From NCBI RefSeq assembly GCF_014851395.1, contig NW_024041262.1:14653252-14717251 (forward strand): DNA of 64,000 nt. Direction: 5' to 3'. The position numbers and the translations under genes are program-made. This stretch comes from Micropterus salmoides. Its lineage: Eukaryota; Chordata; Actinopteri; Centrarchiformes; Centrarchidae. Shown one piece after another: positions 23,516 through 35,905 of this stretch. The notes below the pieces were generated by a model. That model worked only from the letters and a program-made list of their open reading frames with translations, did no database searches and had not been told where the DNA came from. Each line of letters begins with the position of its first letter. Within the stretch, counting starts at the first letter, position 1.

Positions 23516-24060
23516 GCCTACTTACTCTTACCAAAAGTTACTGTGATATATGCTTTTCTAATTATCTTTATGTCCAAAGCATAGCAAAATATTCCATTGA
23601 CTCACACACTTGCCATTTTACGGTGCCACAAAATGTATGTATAATGTATAATATCATATAATACAGTGATAACCTTCACTGATTTACATAGTCTTCTGAT
23701 TCAGTTCTGTCTAGGACACATCATACAGACATTGTGGTGACAAGACTGAAGTGAAATACCTGAAAATTCCAATATGCATAATACCTTGAGGGCAATCTGC
23801 ATAAAAATGAGAGAGATAGATTGGGTAGAACGGTGGTTTGAAACCAGTGTATTCATTCCCATTCATTTAACTGAGATGAGTATATGCCTTTACCTTACAG
23901 CTGGACCCTTACTTCTGGAGCATGCTCTCGTGCTTTCTTTCCCCCAATAAATTCATATATTTCTTTTGAATCAAACAATCCCTATTCTGTCCTTCCGCTC
24001 TCTCTCTCTCTCAGCCCTCCTTTCTCGGGGCTCTCTCCCTCCCTCTAGCTTATTGATTCT

Positions 24061-24290
24061 GTGAGGTTCAGTGGGTAGAGTGCGGCACTAGCAATGGAAA
24101 GGGCATGGGATCAATTCCCACAAAATTTCAAGCATTCACTGGGCTGTCACTCTGAGATAATTTGGCTGCAGGCTTACCCCACTGAATACACTGATGTATT
24201 CTGCTTTGTAATTGGTGCCCATCAGTGTCAAGTGTCTCTGCTAGCTAGATGTTCAGGGCAAACACTGCAGAATGCTGCACAGTTTCATTA
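24061..24290 (+). mobile_element. tRNA-derived SINE, old copy
   Basis: GGTTCAGTGGGTAGAG (24065-24080) matches an RNA polymerase III A box region, and GGGATCAATTCCC (24107-24119) matches a B box, spaced as in a tRNA. CACTAGCAATG and GGGCATGGGATC between them resemble a common fish SINE head. A 3' part with AGTGTCTCTGCTAGCTAGATG resembles the decayed LINE-derived tail. Confidence 0.6.
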
Positions 24291-24844
24291 ATTTGCATGT
24301 ATAATGTATGCACACATCTTTTACTGTCTGATGAATCTCAACTATGCCAATTTTGTAAGTACAGTTCATGTTGTTTTAAATAAATTAATAACCAAAGTTC
24401 TTTGTTTTGAGGTTGTATAAGAACATTTTCCGACGCTGATGAAAACCTGTTGGTTCCTAGGGCCAGAAGAATTACATGTACATTTTTGCTAATGCCTCCT
24501 CTAGCAATGCTAAGATGAACAGTTTCTATTTCTGGAATTGTAACATTAATGCAAGCACTCTATGGATACTGGGGTAACTCCCAAACTCATTAAAATAATT
24601 AAATGAGAATTTGATGTACAGTGGTCACCATAAACAGACAATTACATCTATAATGTAGTCATGTCAAATAGGTATTTCCTAAGAGCAAAGTCCTTTATTC
24701 ATTGTGACTGACAGCCCCTAGCACCAGCTCCACTGCTACCACCAAAGAAAAAGAACAGTGTTGAAAATATTACTCAATATGTTAACATCATATTGTAACA
24801 CTGAGATACTGTTCTGGGGCTTACAAGTCAGATGCTGAAACCAA

Positions 24845-25050
24845 GCATTTACATTTAGCAGACACTTTTATGAAAAGTGACTTACGATTGCTGTATATAT
24901 ACATATCAGAGGTCGCACGCCTCTGGAGCAAGTACAGGTTAAGTGTCTTGCTCAGGAACACACTGGTAGACATGTCACAGCAGGGAATTGAACCCCAGTC
25001 TCCCACACCAAAGGCATGCATCTTTTGTACTGAACCATCACCACCACAAA
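24845..25050 (-). mobile_element. tRNA-derived SINE, minus strand
   Basis: On the minus strand an A-box-like GATGGTTCAGTAC (25028-25040) and a B box GGGGTTCAATTCC (24984-24996) form the head. The body contains GTTCCTGAGCAAGACACTTAA. The tail TAAGTCACTTTTCATAAAAG then GTCTGCTAAATG (to about 24847) is the SINE/LINE tail widespread in teleosts. This supports a complete but diverged insertion. Confidence 0.7.
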
Positions 25051-28000
25051 AAGTTTGGGTTATTAAGTTCCTTAATTAAGTTCCTTACTAACTTTGAGCC
25101 TAAAATGACAGAAGCTGAGACATAAGAGCTTGATTTCCAACTAGGAAGATATTTGTAAATCATTGCAGCTGCACAACCACACTGTGCAGAAGCAGCCCTG
25201 CTTGGGCCAGCCTCAACGAACAAGCAGAGCGTGTCTCAGGAGAGACAGAGGGGCCTCAGAGGCAGTCTGGCAAATCAGAGCCTGACCTCCCTGGAGAGAG
25301 AGAGAGAGAGAGAGGCAAACTGGATTTATATCTTTGTTTTTAATCCCCCTTACACGCTCCACTGGTCCTACAGTAGTACTTTGTGCAGGCTTCATGTATA
25401 GTGGGGAAAAAACAAACAAAACAATAAAAACAGGGGCTTGCGTGTCAGGAAAAATCATTTCTGTTCATTTTTTCCATGACATCAAAGAAAAGGGTCCTCT
25501 GTGTTGCTCTCCTGTGTTTTCCTATCTGAAAAAAAAAAAAGATCAGCTGTGGCACAACATCTGACTGGCAACAACAGTATGATACTCGCCTGTAATTCAA
25601 ATGCCATTTTGTTACTGCCCAAGTATTCAGTTTGACAATGGCATTTTGTTACGCTGTTTGAGAGAAAGTTTATCTTGCCCTGACAATCACTGTAACTGAA
25701 GTATCCATCTGCTTGACATCCTTTTTTAGGTGACACAGACTCTGCATTAGCGGGGTCTAACAGAAGTAAGCTGTAACATGATTTTATAAGATAAAAAAAC
25801 TCACTGAAAACCCAAAAACTAACCTTTGCACAAGTGGATCAAAGATGTAGGTCTACCTATAAGCACTGAACCCTCCCGTTCCATTTTCTTAATGGCCAAA
25901 GAAGCCAAATGATAAATTAAACCCATGGGGAGAACAGCAACAACACTTTTTCATCTTTAAAAAAATGCCTTCAGTGCACAGCTGGTCTGATTTAATGGCT
26001 GTTGTTTCAGTCAGATGATTTACAGAGGCCTTGATAGCTGTGTCTAGCTCTTGCACAGATGAATTCTCCAAAATGAGACTCCACAGCCACTGATTCAATT
26101 GAGGAACAACAGCAGACCTTTGAATCGCTTGACTTTCAATGTGGCTGGCGATTCACAAGTCTGGAATCAGGCTAGTGAGATGTGCATGGAATTACAACCA
26201 CACGTCGCATAGGAAGACTTCTTACAACCAAGAAGAGAGTGGAATGGGCCCTGAGCCAACACAGCGTCCCATGGTTTCCCAACAGGCATTCATTGTGCAC
26301 TGCTCCATTCGCCTGTTATTTCCCCACTTCTGAGCCAATGGGGCTTGTATGTAGAGAGTGGAGTCAGATACATAATAGCCTCAGATAGAGAAAACCAGAT
26401 GATAGATGCATAAGTATGGGCACACACACACGCTCTGTGCTTGACTTTGTGTTCAGAAGTGTGCCAGTTTCTCTGCGTCTGCCCATATGCTCATGAATGT
26501 GAGCTGAGCAGCTAACGTATAAAAGGAAGATAGAAAGCACAAAAGCAAAGCAAAAATAGATGGAGAAATACAATGACATAGAGAGCGAACACAATAACCA
26601 CTGGGAAAGGGGGACAGTGAGGGTGGAAGAGGAGTGGAAAAAGAGACAAAAGAAGTAGGTAGAATATGCCATCATCCCCAACGGACAGAGCTCGTCTTTC
26701 TTCCAGGACACAGAGATTCATTTAAATTTTCACCAAACAGCAGGAGCAATAGCAATGAGTAGAGTGTGGTGGTGGGGGTGGGGGGGTCACTGCCTCCTAT
26801 ATAATGTTGAGATTATCTGAAACTCGACACCATACAGTATAATTGGATTAGAACACTACTTAAAATAAAATATGACATCACTTGACTAATGCACCTGAAG
26901 TCATGTTTTACAGAGCATTACATCATCAGCCGGGACGTTTTCTGTTTATGATTACACTTTAAATACGCTGTATTGCACAACTCTACATACTGTTACAGTA
27001 AGCTAGATGCAGCCACGCAGCATTCTGGAAACGCAGCAGTTAGCCCGTGTTTTGCCTTTACTGTGTTAAGTGTTGCCATGTAATATTGCACATGAATGCT
27101 ATACACAGGGGTTATGTGAATAAATATGAATAACACAGGGGTTGTGAATAAAACTAGTATTTAACATTTAACACAAAGCATAACCTTGACTTGACAGAAT
27201 AAGCAGTGACACTGGTAGGGGTTCACTCTTAACACTAACAATTACATTCGATTCATAGTTTATTGTTTATTCGAAAAATTCACGGATACTTTAAGTGAAT
27301 ACTGTCCTGCACAAATGAAAAAATAAGACCCGTACAAACAGGTGAATGCAACAAATTCAAGTGGTGAATTCAATCAGTAATGCTTTTCGTTAATATGTTG
27401 AAACCCATGCTTCTTCTGTGACATCAAATGTCTCTCCTCAAATGGCAAGTGCAAGTTAAAGTCTGCAGTTTATTTATCAAGAAACCAGCTGACTATACGA
27501 GGATTTCATCTGTGACATTTTGTCGGAGACAGCAAATCATTCATGCACAGATCCAGGCCATGAGAATAGACTGTACTTGAGTAAGAGCCTCAGCAATTTT
27601 ATTACACGTAGGTACTATATATAAAACACTGCATTAGTGAAATGTGAACTGAAAAAGCCACATCCAGTCAGACCCTTGTATCGTTTTACCATGGATATTT
27701 AAAATAGTGAGTTACTTCCCACTTGCCATTCCCTACAAAATAGGTATTTGCTTCCACAAACGTTTAGTCTAATAAAAATAAAATCCCTTTCTGAATTTGG
27801 AATTGCTATAAGACTGATCAGCATCATTTATGGGTGGTCAGCAATAGCTGTAAGACTGCCATTACACCCTGGTGAGGTCTTTGGCTGTTCAAATGACATA
27901 ATGCAGACAGGTGGAAAACCCCAGGATCTAACTACAAATATTATTGTTTATGCGGGAAGGTTTTCATCACAGACACTGACATGAATTATTACCCATGCTT

Positions 28001-30299
28001 AACAAAGAGCTAGAATAATTGTTGCTGCCATGGTGATGTCTTTGGCAAACAAGAAAAAGGCTGAGTGTTTACAGCCATCATTAGTTTTTCTATATTCTAG
28101 GTTCAAAGGATTGGAAGAAAGGTGATGGCTCTCATTTTTTTAGATTTGGTTTACATTAGGTAACATAGAGTTTACTAAAATATTGGCAAAAATCTGTCCC
28201 CATTGATTTGAAACTTAGCAGAGATGTGTTTTGGTGCCTGTAAAGTGCCATCTATTGCATGACAGATATTTGCTAAATAAAAGAATTAAGATTCCACAAG
28301 TGGGCCAAGATGTCAGCCCACTCTGCATGATGTCAACATGTAGGCTGGAGACTTATCGACATCAGCCTGCACTGAAAATTACTGGTATATGTGAAAGCTT
28401 TTATTAACTGAGGACAGCCTCACTAAGTAGGCTTCAGCTTTTGAAGTCTGTGCCCTTTTATAGCATACAGTACAAACAGATGCGTCCTGATGTTCACACA
28501 AGGGGGGCTGCCCGGTTTGGCAGCTTTCAGCTGTTCGGCAGCTCTTTGTCAAGTGACGTAACTGACTCTGGAGCAGCAGATTATGCTGCAGGAGGAGTCT
28601 GAGGACTGTCTATGGGAATTTCTATACTTTTGTGATGATTGGAATCCATAACTGGGTGAAATTAAGCTGACCACAGCCAATGCCCTCCCTCAGTTGGGTA
28701 GTCATTTTTTCATACGGTTTAAAAATATTTTGCCCTGTGGTACACAAGAAGAAAATAATGTCACTTGTTTACCGTTTGCCTGTGGTATCGATGCCATTGT
28801 CACATCCAGCTGATAAATGAGAGGATACTATGTATTCAACAGGAACTGCTGTCCAAACATGACCCATACCAGCAATGTGGAGAAATTAAGGTTTCAGTTT
28901 TCATATTACCGTTTTGTCATTCGCCTCTAGAGCACTTCACTGAAAAAAAACGAAGAGGAAGTGTTTCATAATTCACTCCCATGATAAATACAATAATGTT
29001 GATCACACTACTTGCTTGTCACTGGATCCGTTGCATTGGTACAACCACAGGAAGCTTAAGTGAAATACAGCTAAATATAGATGATCATGAGCCAAAAGTG
29101 AGTTTTAAAATCAAAGCTGTCAATTAAATCCCAGGTTCCAACGAAATTTGGTTAAAAAAAAAAAAATACTGCCTCGAGTTTGAGAACATTCTACATTGTC
29201 AGTACTCATGATTACGCTTGCATCCTGCCCCACCCACGTCTGAAAAAAAAACCCTGTGGTGTTAAAAACATGCCCCTTGTGGAATGAATAATCAGGAAGC
29301 CTTGCTTCTTTACACAATGCTAAATATGCAAAATTCACAGATCCCCTGCTTTATACCCTCAATCTCCCTCTAGCCTTTCCCTCACTTAGCCCACTCCATC
29401 TGCCATCTCTCTCTCCCATCTACTCACAGCTCCCACTCTCCATTCCCCTGCTTTGTTGTGAATTCTCTTCCTTCCTTTGCCATCCTCTTCAGATTTATGT
29501 TGTTTTTCAAAGTATTTCTCCTCCTTTTTCTCCATTTCCTGCCTCATCTATATCCACTTGTTCTTTGCAACCTCGCTTTCATCCGCACATTCATCTATTT
29601 ACCCCTCTGAGCCTTCTCTGTCTCTGCAGTGTAAAAACAGTACCTGCGACACTCTGCTCCCAGTATCCTCTCATCTAAATGAGACGTGTGGCCTTGCTAT
29701 ATCTGATTCCTCTAGACAGGAGGTGAGAGCTAACCTTTCTCCCACTTCGAAACCTCAACAGCTCCTGTTATTTATTTTCATAACACAAATATGCTGGCCT
29801 TAGTCACAGAACACATCACAAAGCTCTAACATCCCAACTCCGGCAGACAAAACTAAATAAATACTTCTAGATGGAACCCTGCCTTTAACGGTACTTAAAC
29901 CAGTGTGTGAAAAAAAACTCCACCGGAGGTAAGATTCATATCGGATTAATGCACAAGTGAAAGATAAAGACGAGAGGGGTGAAAATACTGAGAATATCCC
30001 CTGATATCTGTCTGTGCTAATGAATACGATTAATGTTAAGCTGCTGGAGTATCCACTATCCATGTGGATATAAAAGGAAATCATTTATATTCTCAGACCA
30101 TGAGTCATATCAAAGCATATCAGACAAAAGAGTTTTTTTTGTTTTTTTTTTAACCATGGATACAGTTGTATGTGATGACATACCATTATTACTGTTAAAG
30201 GCCCAGAAAGAGCTCTTGTGAAACACTCATTTCAAGTTCCAACAGATAACCTCGCACAGCTACACTCACTCACACAACTCCAAAAACCCAAAAAGTGAA
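25051..30299. other. Intronic sequence adjoining nrg3 exon 1, no other gene seen
   Basis: Contains a short GA tract (25294-25312), a G-rich run near 26768-26787, a pair of imperfect direct repeats with ACACAGGGGTT (27105 and 27135), and a pyrimidine-rich stretch at 29350-29530. No exon could be supported. Confidence 0.55.
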
Positions 30300-30306
30300 C
30301 TTACGT
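30300..30306 (-). other. nrg3 exon 1 splice donor
   Basis: On the minus strand the exon ends ...CGAACAC, followed by GTAAG with GT at 30304-30303. This is a near-consensus U2 donor. It leaves one base of a split codon, so intron 1 is phase 1, which suits joining to an EGF-like exon. The choice is inferred from the donor match and from loss of NRG3-like sequence beyond it. Confidence 0.75.
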
Positions 30307-31136
30307 GTTCGGAAGCGGTGATGTGGGCGCGTGGCTGGGCCCTTGCCTGGGCGCCCGTGATTCCAGCGTGACGTGGGCTTGACTGGGGCTGCCGGCTGGG
30401 AGGTGGTCGGCTGCACCTTGGCAGTGGTCTTCACACTAGCTGTTGTTGTGGATGCTGTAGTGGTGATGGTAGCAGAAGTCTGTCCTGGCTTTGAGTTGGC
30501 GGCTCCGTTACGTCCATTAGTGCTGCTTCCTTTTCTAACGGTGCTGCGAGGGGTGACCTCCTTACCACTGGGCGGGGTGAGTCGGGTGGCGCGAGTGGTG
30601 GAGGTGGTAACCACAGTCCCACTAATGCGGGTGCCAACCCGGTTGTGAAGGTGTGGGGCTCGGTTGCCATGCCCATTGGCTGTGCTGCCATTGGCTGAGT
30701 GGTTTGCTGGGGGCCCTGATCGAGTTCTTGGCGCTGGGGCGGTACCATCCGCAGCTAGTGGCGTGGTAGTCGACACCATTGCTGTGGTAGAGGCCGCTGA
30801 AGTAATGGCGGTGGAAATGTCAGGCCCCTTGGGCATGGCACTGGGTTTGGAGAGAAATATTGGGTCCTGTCCAATGCTACCTTTGGGATCCACAAGATCA
30901 GTGGGGACATAGTCTTGGACAGATCCCACCACAATCCATTTCAGCAGCATGAGACTGAGTCCCAGTCCCACAAAGCCCATTACCAGGGGCACGGCACACA
31001 GCCAGGTCTGTTGGCGAGGCCACACAGCACAGGGGCCACAGCGGAGAGGGCCCGGGGCTCTAGGAGATGCCTGTTCAGCCCCTGGCTCCTCCAGCGTCAT
31101 GGCTGCTAGAGTGCTTGCACCTGAGCGCTCACTCAT
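30305..31136 (-). CDS. nrg3: Neuregulin 3, first coding exon (partial gene)
   Basis: Neuregulin 3 is a membrane-anchored EGF-family ligand that acts through the ErbB4 receptor in the nervous system. The exon encodes 277 codons plus one base. Residues 1-45 are a cytoplasmic-type N-terminus with C33-x-x-C36 just before W39 and RQQTWLC. Residues about 46-66 form a hydrophobic transmembrane segment. The following block KWIVVGSV...YVPTDLVD, then GQDP.FLSKPS (to about residue 98), is the diagnostic conserved NRG3 sequence. The remainder is a Ser/Thr/Pro-rich stalk with two N-glycosylation sequons (NHS, NGS) and several basic patches. The start ATG at 31136 has A at -3 and begins MSE as in other NRG3 proteins; a second Met is at residue 13. 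Reading continues into intron past 30305, where GTAAG follows the split codon, so translation beyond that point is not coding. The EGF domain, second membrane segment and tail lie in later exons that I did not find here. The paralogue (a or b) is not determined. Confidence 0.95.
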
Positions 31137-32580
31137 CCTGCTGCCGGAGGTTTTTCGTCTCTTAGGTTGTACAGAAGGTCAAACAGGTGGCCAAATGATA
31201 CAAGGGCATATACGAGGAAAGGGATGTGGTGCAGAAGAAATGCTGGGCATCTTAAATAAGTACCCACATGCCTAGCCTATATGCAACATAAAACATGAAA
31301 TGATGCACAAGAACCCACAAGCATAAGCAGACACAAATCACTCACAGTCACCAATTAAAAGCTGGCAGAGCACTCAAATGCATGCACCAGCAATATAATC
31401 TACACTCCCTCTGGCGGACAACAAACCAAACACACACATAGACACACATATTATGCACAGGAATATACAGTCTACCACACACACAAGAACACAGGTTATG
31501 GACAGGTGAAAGAGCGAAGCAAGGGGGCGCCTCACTGTAGTTCAGAGCTAACGAAGCGATGATAAATCCCAGGATGCTTCACTCCTTTGTTAAAAAAAGC
31601 CGACGTAAAAAAAAAAGAACAGAAAAGGATATCGATCCGCTTCAGATCGGAGCTGTAAATCCATGTCCGTGTGTGCGTGCGTAGATCAACAACCCAGGCT
31701 ACGGCAGCACCCTTCTTTACTCTCAAGTGGCTGATTATCGGCCGCATAAGGTCCTTAAAATACAAACCGCCGATTGTTCCTTTATTCTCTTAGGTTTCAT
31801 TTGAGTTAATTTTACCTTTCATACATATTAAAGAGCTTCCTTTTCTCTTGCAGGTGTCTTTCTCGGCTACTTCAAGTTTGCCTCTTGATAGCCCTCAGTT
31901 CCCCATGCCCGGCCACCCTTTTTTTGGTCTCTCCAGCTGCCGGTAATCCAGTAAAGAGAGAGAGCCGGCGAAAGCCACCGAAACTGAAACGAGGCAGGGC
32001 ACAGGGGATCTGATGTGATCTGCCAATGAGATGGGGCGGTGTTGGTGGTGTCCGGGTTAGCGGGCTAAATCCAAGTGATCCGGGTCCAGTTCCTACGCCG
32101 ACCGCCTCACTCTGATTTTCCCGGAGTGACAGCCGTTTGTCTCCAGAGCTGTCGGTCTGCAGTCCGTCACTGTGATGATAGATCCGGTGTTTGTGATGGA
32201 AGAAGGTGGGGGGAGAGAGAAGCATCTACGATTCGTTTACCTTCGCTGCATTCCCACAGTGGTGCAAGCAGCAGAAAGGGAGATGGAGAGAAGAGTGAGA
32301 ATGGAGGGAGGGACGGGGTGGGGGGGGGGGGGTCTGCTGGTCTGAAAAAATGATGCGGCGGCTGTTCTTGGAGGCTGCAGACTAGGGTGAGACAGAGAGG
32401 GAGAGAGAGGATGGAGGGCGGGGAGGGGGAGGAGGGGGTTGCTTGCTCAATCCGCGGTGAGTGATGTGGGTTTCACGGCTCCTAACCCATCCGGCACTCT
32501 CCTCCGGTTCACCGCCGTCCTCAATACTCCAAAGTGACGACTAGTGACTGCCCCATGTCTCCCTCCAGACTCCACGGGTG
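31137..32580 (-). promoter_or_regulatory. nrg3: nrg3 5'UTR and putative promoter region
   Basis: This stretch lies directly upstream of the nrg3 start codon on the minus strand. It is richer in G+C and CpG than most of the window, especially about 31900-32180 and 32440-32530. Purine-rich tracts occur at about 32190-32340 and 32380-32440. No TATA box or start site could be fixed from the sequence alone, and whether an upstream non-coding exon exists cannot be seen. Position and composition are the only evidence for promoter function. Confidence 0.5.
32320..32332 (+). repeat. Poly-G run (G13) upstream of nrg3
   Basis: Thirteen consecutive G residues within a purine-rich stretch close to the nrg3 promoter. 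Such runs are length-unstable and can form G-quadruplex or triplex structures. Confidence 0.9.
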
Positions 32581-32615
32581 TAGGTGTGCGCTGACTCCCT
32601 TATCAGCAAACAACA

Positions 32616-32644
32616 AAAAGAAAGAAAGAAAGAAAGAAAGGAAA
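32616..32644 (+). repeat. (AAAG)n microsatellite
   Basis: About seven tandem AAAG units, upstream of nrg3. Confidence 0.9.
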
Positions 32645-32787
32645 GATTGTGGTGGCTAGAAAGAGGTAAGTAGAGGGACAACAAGAGAGAGAGATTAGAT
32701 GCGTGTTGGCTAAGCTCTGCAGCAGATGCAGATAGGAAGCAGAGGGAGGAGGCGGCAGCAACAGCAGCGCACGCCACGCACACAAAC

Positions 32788-32811
32788 ACACGCGCGCGCG
32801 CACACACACAT
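32788..32811 (+). repeat. (CG)n/(CA)n alternating tract, Z-DNA-prone
   Basis: A CG run passes directly into a CA run, giving strict purine-pyrimidine alternation for over 20 bp about 1.65 kb upstream of the nrg3 start codon. Alternating CG/CA is the classic Z-DNA-forming sequence. A regulatory role is only a possibility. Confidence 0.85.
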
Positions 32812-32819
32812 AAACACTG

Positions 32820-34640
32820 CGTGGAAAGGAGAGGCGCTACCATAGACACACCCCAGGGAGCGGTGAGAGGGAGGGAGGGAGGGGATGAGAGGAGGAGAAG
32901 GGAGGCGCCACCCGATGTCTTCCACCAGCGGCACACAAGAGCAAACAAACCAAACACCTGGCTCATAATTTATGGGCCAGTTAGAGCACTACTTCAACTT
33001 GATACTTCCGTGGGCAGTAGATGAATCCGTTGTTTTACATTTAACAAGGGACAGTCGTGCTTTAGGCACACAGACAACCAGGTTTTATGGGCAGTAGGAC
33101 TTATTTATATCAGAATATGAGGTACAGTGTAAGCAAAGCTCCCTTAATTAGACACTTATTATCGGTTATTATTTACTTTAATCACAAGTTTGCAAAAGGT
33201 GTTACAATTCAATGTCACTAACAGTGCCTCTATATATGCATGCAATATTCCTTTGAGCAAGCAGCAATAAATGCAGTAGTTTAACTTGTAACATCAATTT
33301 CCTACTTGCAGTCACTTTTTGTACACACATTGTCATCATGGGAGACACAGATAAATGCTGTTACTAAAGCTTGACAGTGTGATTAATTTCCGTTAAAATT
33401 CCATTCATCAGAAAAGTTGATAATTTTGAACAAGTTAAAGGGCTGATCAGACATTTATATGTCTCTAGATCTGATAAGTGTATGCAATTTCCTCAAAGTA
33501 GTACTGAATGCAGCCTCTTTTGTTGTATGTAATAAGACCCACATAGAGGAATACTCTTTGGTTTCTCATTCATTGTTTCTTCAACATAAGTGGCATTCCA
33601 CTATTTAAGGTTGCCATCTCCTTTAGAGGAGGTAAAAAGGAAAAAGCAGGTAGGAGAAAGTAAAATAAGGGAAATGACTGCTGCTTTTTTCATGTGACTT
33701 ATATAAGCCTCTGCAATAAACAGTTCAAGATCCAAAACCTTGCAATCACTCCTACAAAATACCAAACAACATCATTCATTACTGTCTAAACTGCTTATGG
33801 CTCATGGCAAAACATTAGATCCATTTCAAACTCTTCAGATTCCCCAAATGACTTCAGAATTATGCCATTTTGAATGCTTTGTTTTCACAATAACAATTTG
33901 CATTACCCTGAGGTTGGTTTCTCAATTGGTTTTCATAAATAAAAGAAAATGACTGACAGAGTTGCAGCACTGTGACATCTCCATGCTTATTCATATTTCT
34001 GTATAGATCACATCTTTCATTAGTGGCTTGCTAATGCGTACAATGAGTCTGACTCCATTGTTTACTGTTTTAGGAGTAGAGGTAATGTCCCGCTCTGAAG
34101 ACGCCTTTGAACTTGACAGGCTGTCGACAGCCGTTTCCTCCCAGGAATTCACTGTGCTCTTTTTACCCCTCACAAGCATTTGAAGATTCTCAAGAAAAAA
34201 GAAATCTGAGGACTTCCAGCAGAGGAATTTACTCAAATCACTGAAATAACGGTTTCAATTGTGTAACACTTTGTTTTTTGAATAAGGAGTTAGGATGGAA
34301 AGTTTCTATGAGATTTGCTCTAGAGTATAAATGCTTCAAAAATGAGCTGAAATTACAATGCAAATTTTCACATTTGGTACAGGGAAACATTTTAGCACAT
34401 TGTCTACCATCTACCAACATAAATCTCATCAAGTCAGTCTTATAATCAAAGTATATACCACTGACAGAATACTTACATACTGTAAATAGTATAACTTGTA
34501 ATTAATTCCTAATGTAGATGTTAAATAGTGATTTTCTTGGGGCTTTGTGAGTGTTTCTGGTGGGACAGGTGATATAGCTATTGATCATACTCTACTATAA
34601 TGTCATGTTTAACTAATAAGTTGGTGTGATTGCAATCCTC
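32820..34640. other. Upstream region, no gene seen
   Basis: The first 150 bp are purine-rich; the rest is AT-rich with no recognised element or exon. Confidence 0.5.
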
Positions 34641-35813
34641 TTAATACTACGGTCTATGACTGGGTCAGGTGCCCACAATGCCTCATATTCTTGAGCAGGG
34701 AGTTGGGGATTCACTTCTGCTGTCTGGAGGGCGCCATTAAGGTCACTGCACTTGATGAATGTCCATTGGTGTCAGTTCAGGTCACCACTTGTTGGTCCTT
34801 GAGGGTTGTCACCAGAAGACAATATCATTTCATCTATTCCATTTCCCGAGGCATCTCCTGGTCCAGGGATATTTATTGACTTTTGGGTAGCTGCAGAAGT
34901 GTTCATTGAAACAGTTAGAGCATGTCCAGAAAGCCTCCCATGGTCTGGTTTCCACAGCTGTCAGGAACCAGTGTTCCTCCAGAGCACGAAGAAGTGCATG
35001 AGGTCTTTAGGAAGTAATGTTCAACTTCTCGCTCTCTGTGCCCCCACTGTCATCACATCTTCTCCCTAAAGATAGCCGAAAGTATATACCCAAAAAGCTG
35101 TTGGCATGTAATTCTTTTGCTCACCTATCTCACTTTGTAGGCATAATTGATGGCGACGTCCATCACTGTATTGATTATTGCCCCCTGCATAATATTTAAA
35201 AGCGATGTCTTTTCCCACTGCTGGTGTCTGCATTTGAGCATCTCCAGGGAGCCACTTTTTACCAAGACAGATCAGCACACCTCCCCTGGATGAGTAACCT
35301 TGTGCAAATTCAGGGAGAGACACATCACTCCTGTTGACACTGTGAATACTCCTTTTCTCCAGCATGGCAAATGCCAAGGTTTGTATTTGTGTTCATGGCC
35401 ATCATCTGGGCATATTCCCAGAACAAACATGAGCATGTTGAGCATCGGTCCAGTGCTGAACAGATCTTTGGACAACAACTCTCCCTCAAGCCAAAGTGGT
35501 TGAAAGAATGTTATACTGCTGTCTATACTGGCTGTGATGCATCCTCATGGCTTTCTGACTGTGTGTGGAGCCAGAAGAGGTGAATGCAGTCTTGGAATGG
35601 CCTCATTCCAACTCTGTAAAATAGGATTAGTGCTCAAGGGGGTTCACCAGTGGTTCAGTGGAAACCTCAGTGCTATTGCTGCTTCCACTGAGATCCCTAC
35701 CTGTCGCTGCTGAACTCTAGAAGCAGACCAGGCCTTCACAAAGGACAAATGGAGCTTTACTCAGGCTTAGGGAATGATAAATTGGTCCCACATTGCTGTG
35801 GACTTCCAGGGTG
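34641..35813 (+). other. Unidentified, possibly decayed coding relic
   Basis: Base composition here is more even than in the neighbourhood, and overlapping short ORFs occur in several frames (34806-35069, 35300-35503, 35371-35583). I do not recognise a domain with confidence. A short plus-strand stretch near 35645-35755 reads loosely like the RT-RNase H connection of a Gypsy-type element, too weak to name. It may be an old retroelement or pseudogene. Confidence 0.25.
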
Positions 35814-35905
35814 CGAACTACGGGGGAGCCAGGGGGAGCTTAGCTCCCCTAAAAAAGACATCAGTTCCCCTAAAAGCATGATTTGTGACATTTTGGGGGG
35901 TCTCT
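35814..35905 (+). repeat. Dispersed fish repeat fragment (GGGGGAGCCAGGGGGAGC type)
   Basis: GTGCGAACTACGGGGGAGCC and AGCTCCCCTAAAAAAGACAT resemble a repeat start I have seen in percomorph genomes. Class unknown and no TSD identified. Confidence 0.35.

Larger units (their letters stand above)
1..30304 (-). other. nrg3: nrg3 intron 1, 5' portion
   Basis: Since nrg3 reads leftward, everything left of its exon 1 donor is expected to be intron 1, which is very large in vertebrate NRG3 genes. The sequence is AT-rich, lacks convincing coding segments, and is populated by transposons and simple repeats listed separately. No EGF-like exon (six-cysteine pattern) was noticed on the minus strand, but reading by eye cannot exclude a short exon. 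Confidence 0.7.

Noticed and set aside
24061..24120. tRNA gene
   Set aside because: A and B boxes are present but the cloverleaf is not credible and the sequence continues into a SINE body; a SINE is the better reading.
24984..25040. tRNA gene on the minus strand
   Set aside because: The head is followed by the typical teleost SINE tail, so it is a retroposon.
1..30304. EGF-domain exon of nrg3
   Set aside because: Looked for the Cys-spaced motif on the minus strand by eye and saw none; intron 1 is expected to be longer than this window.
30373..30648. Plus-strand 91-codon ORF antisense to nrg3
   Set aside because: Val/Ala-rich shadow of the Thr-rich coding strand.
32541..32966. 141-codon minus-strand ORF upstream of nrg3
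   Set aside because: Low-complexity Ser/Leu and Cys/Val translation of purine-rich and CG/CA tracts; no start context or family match.
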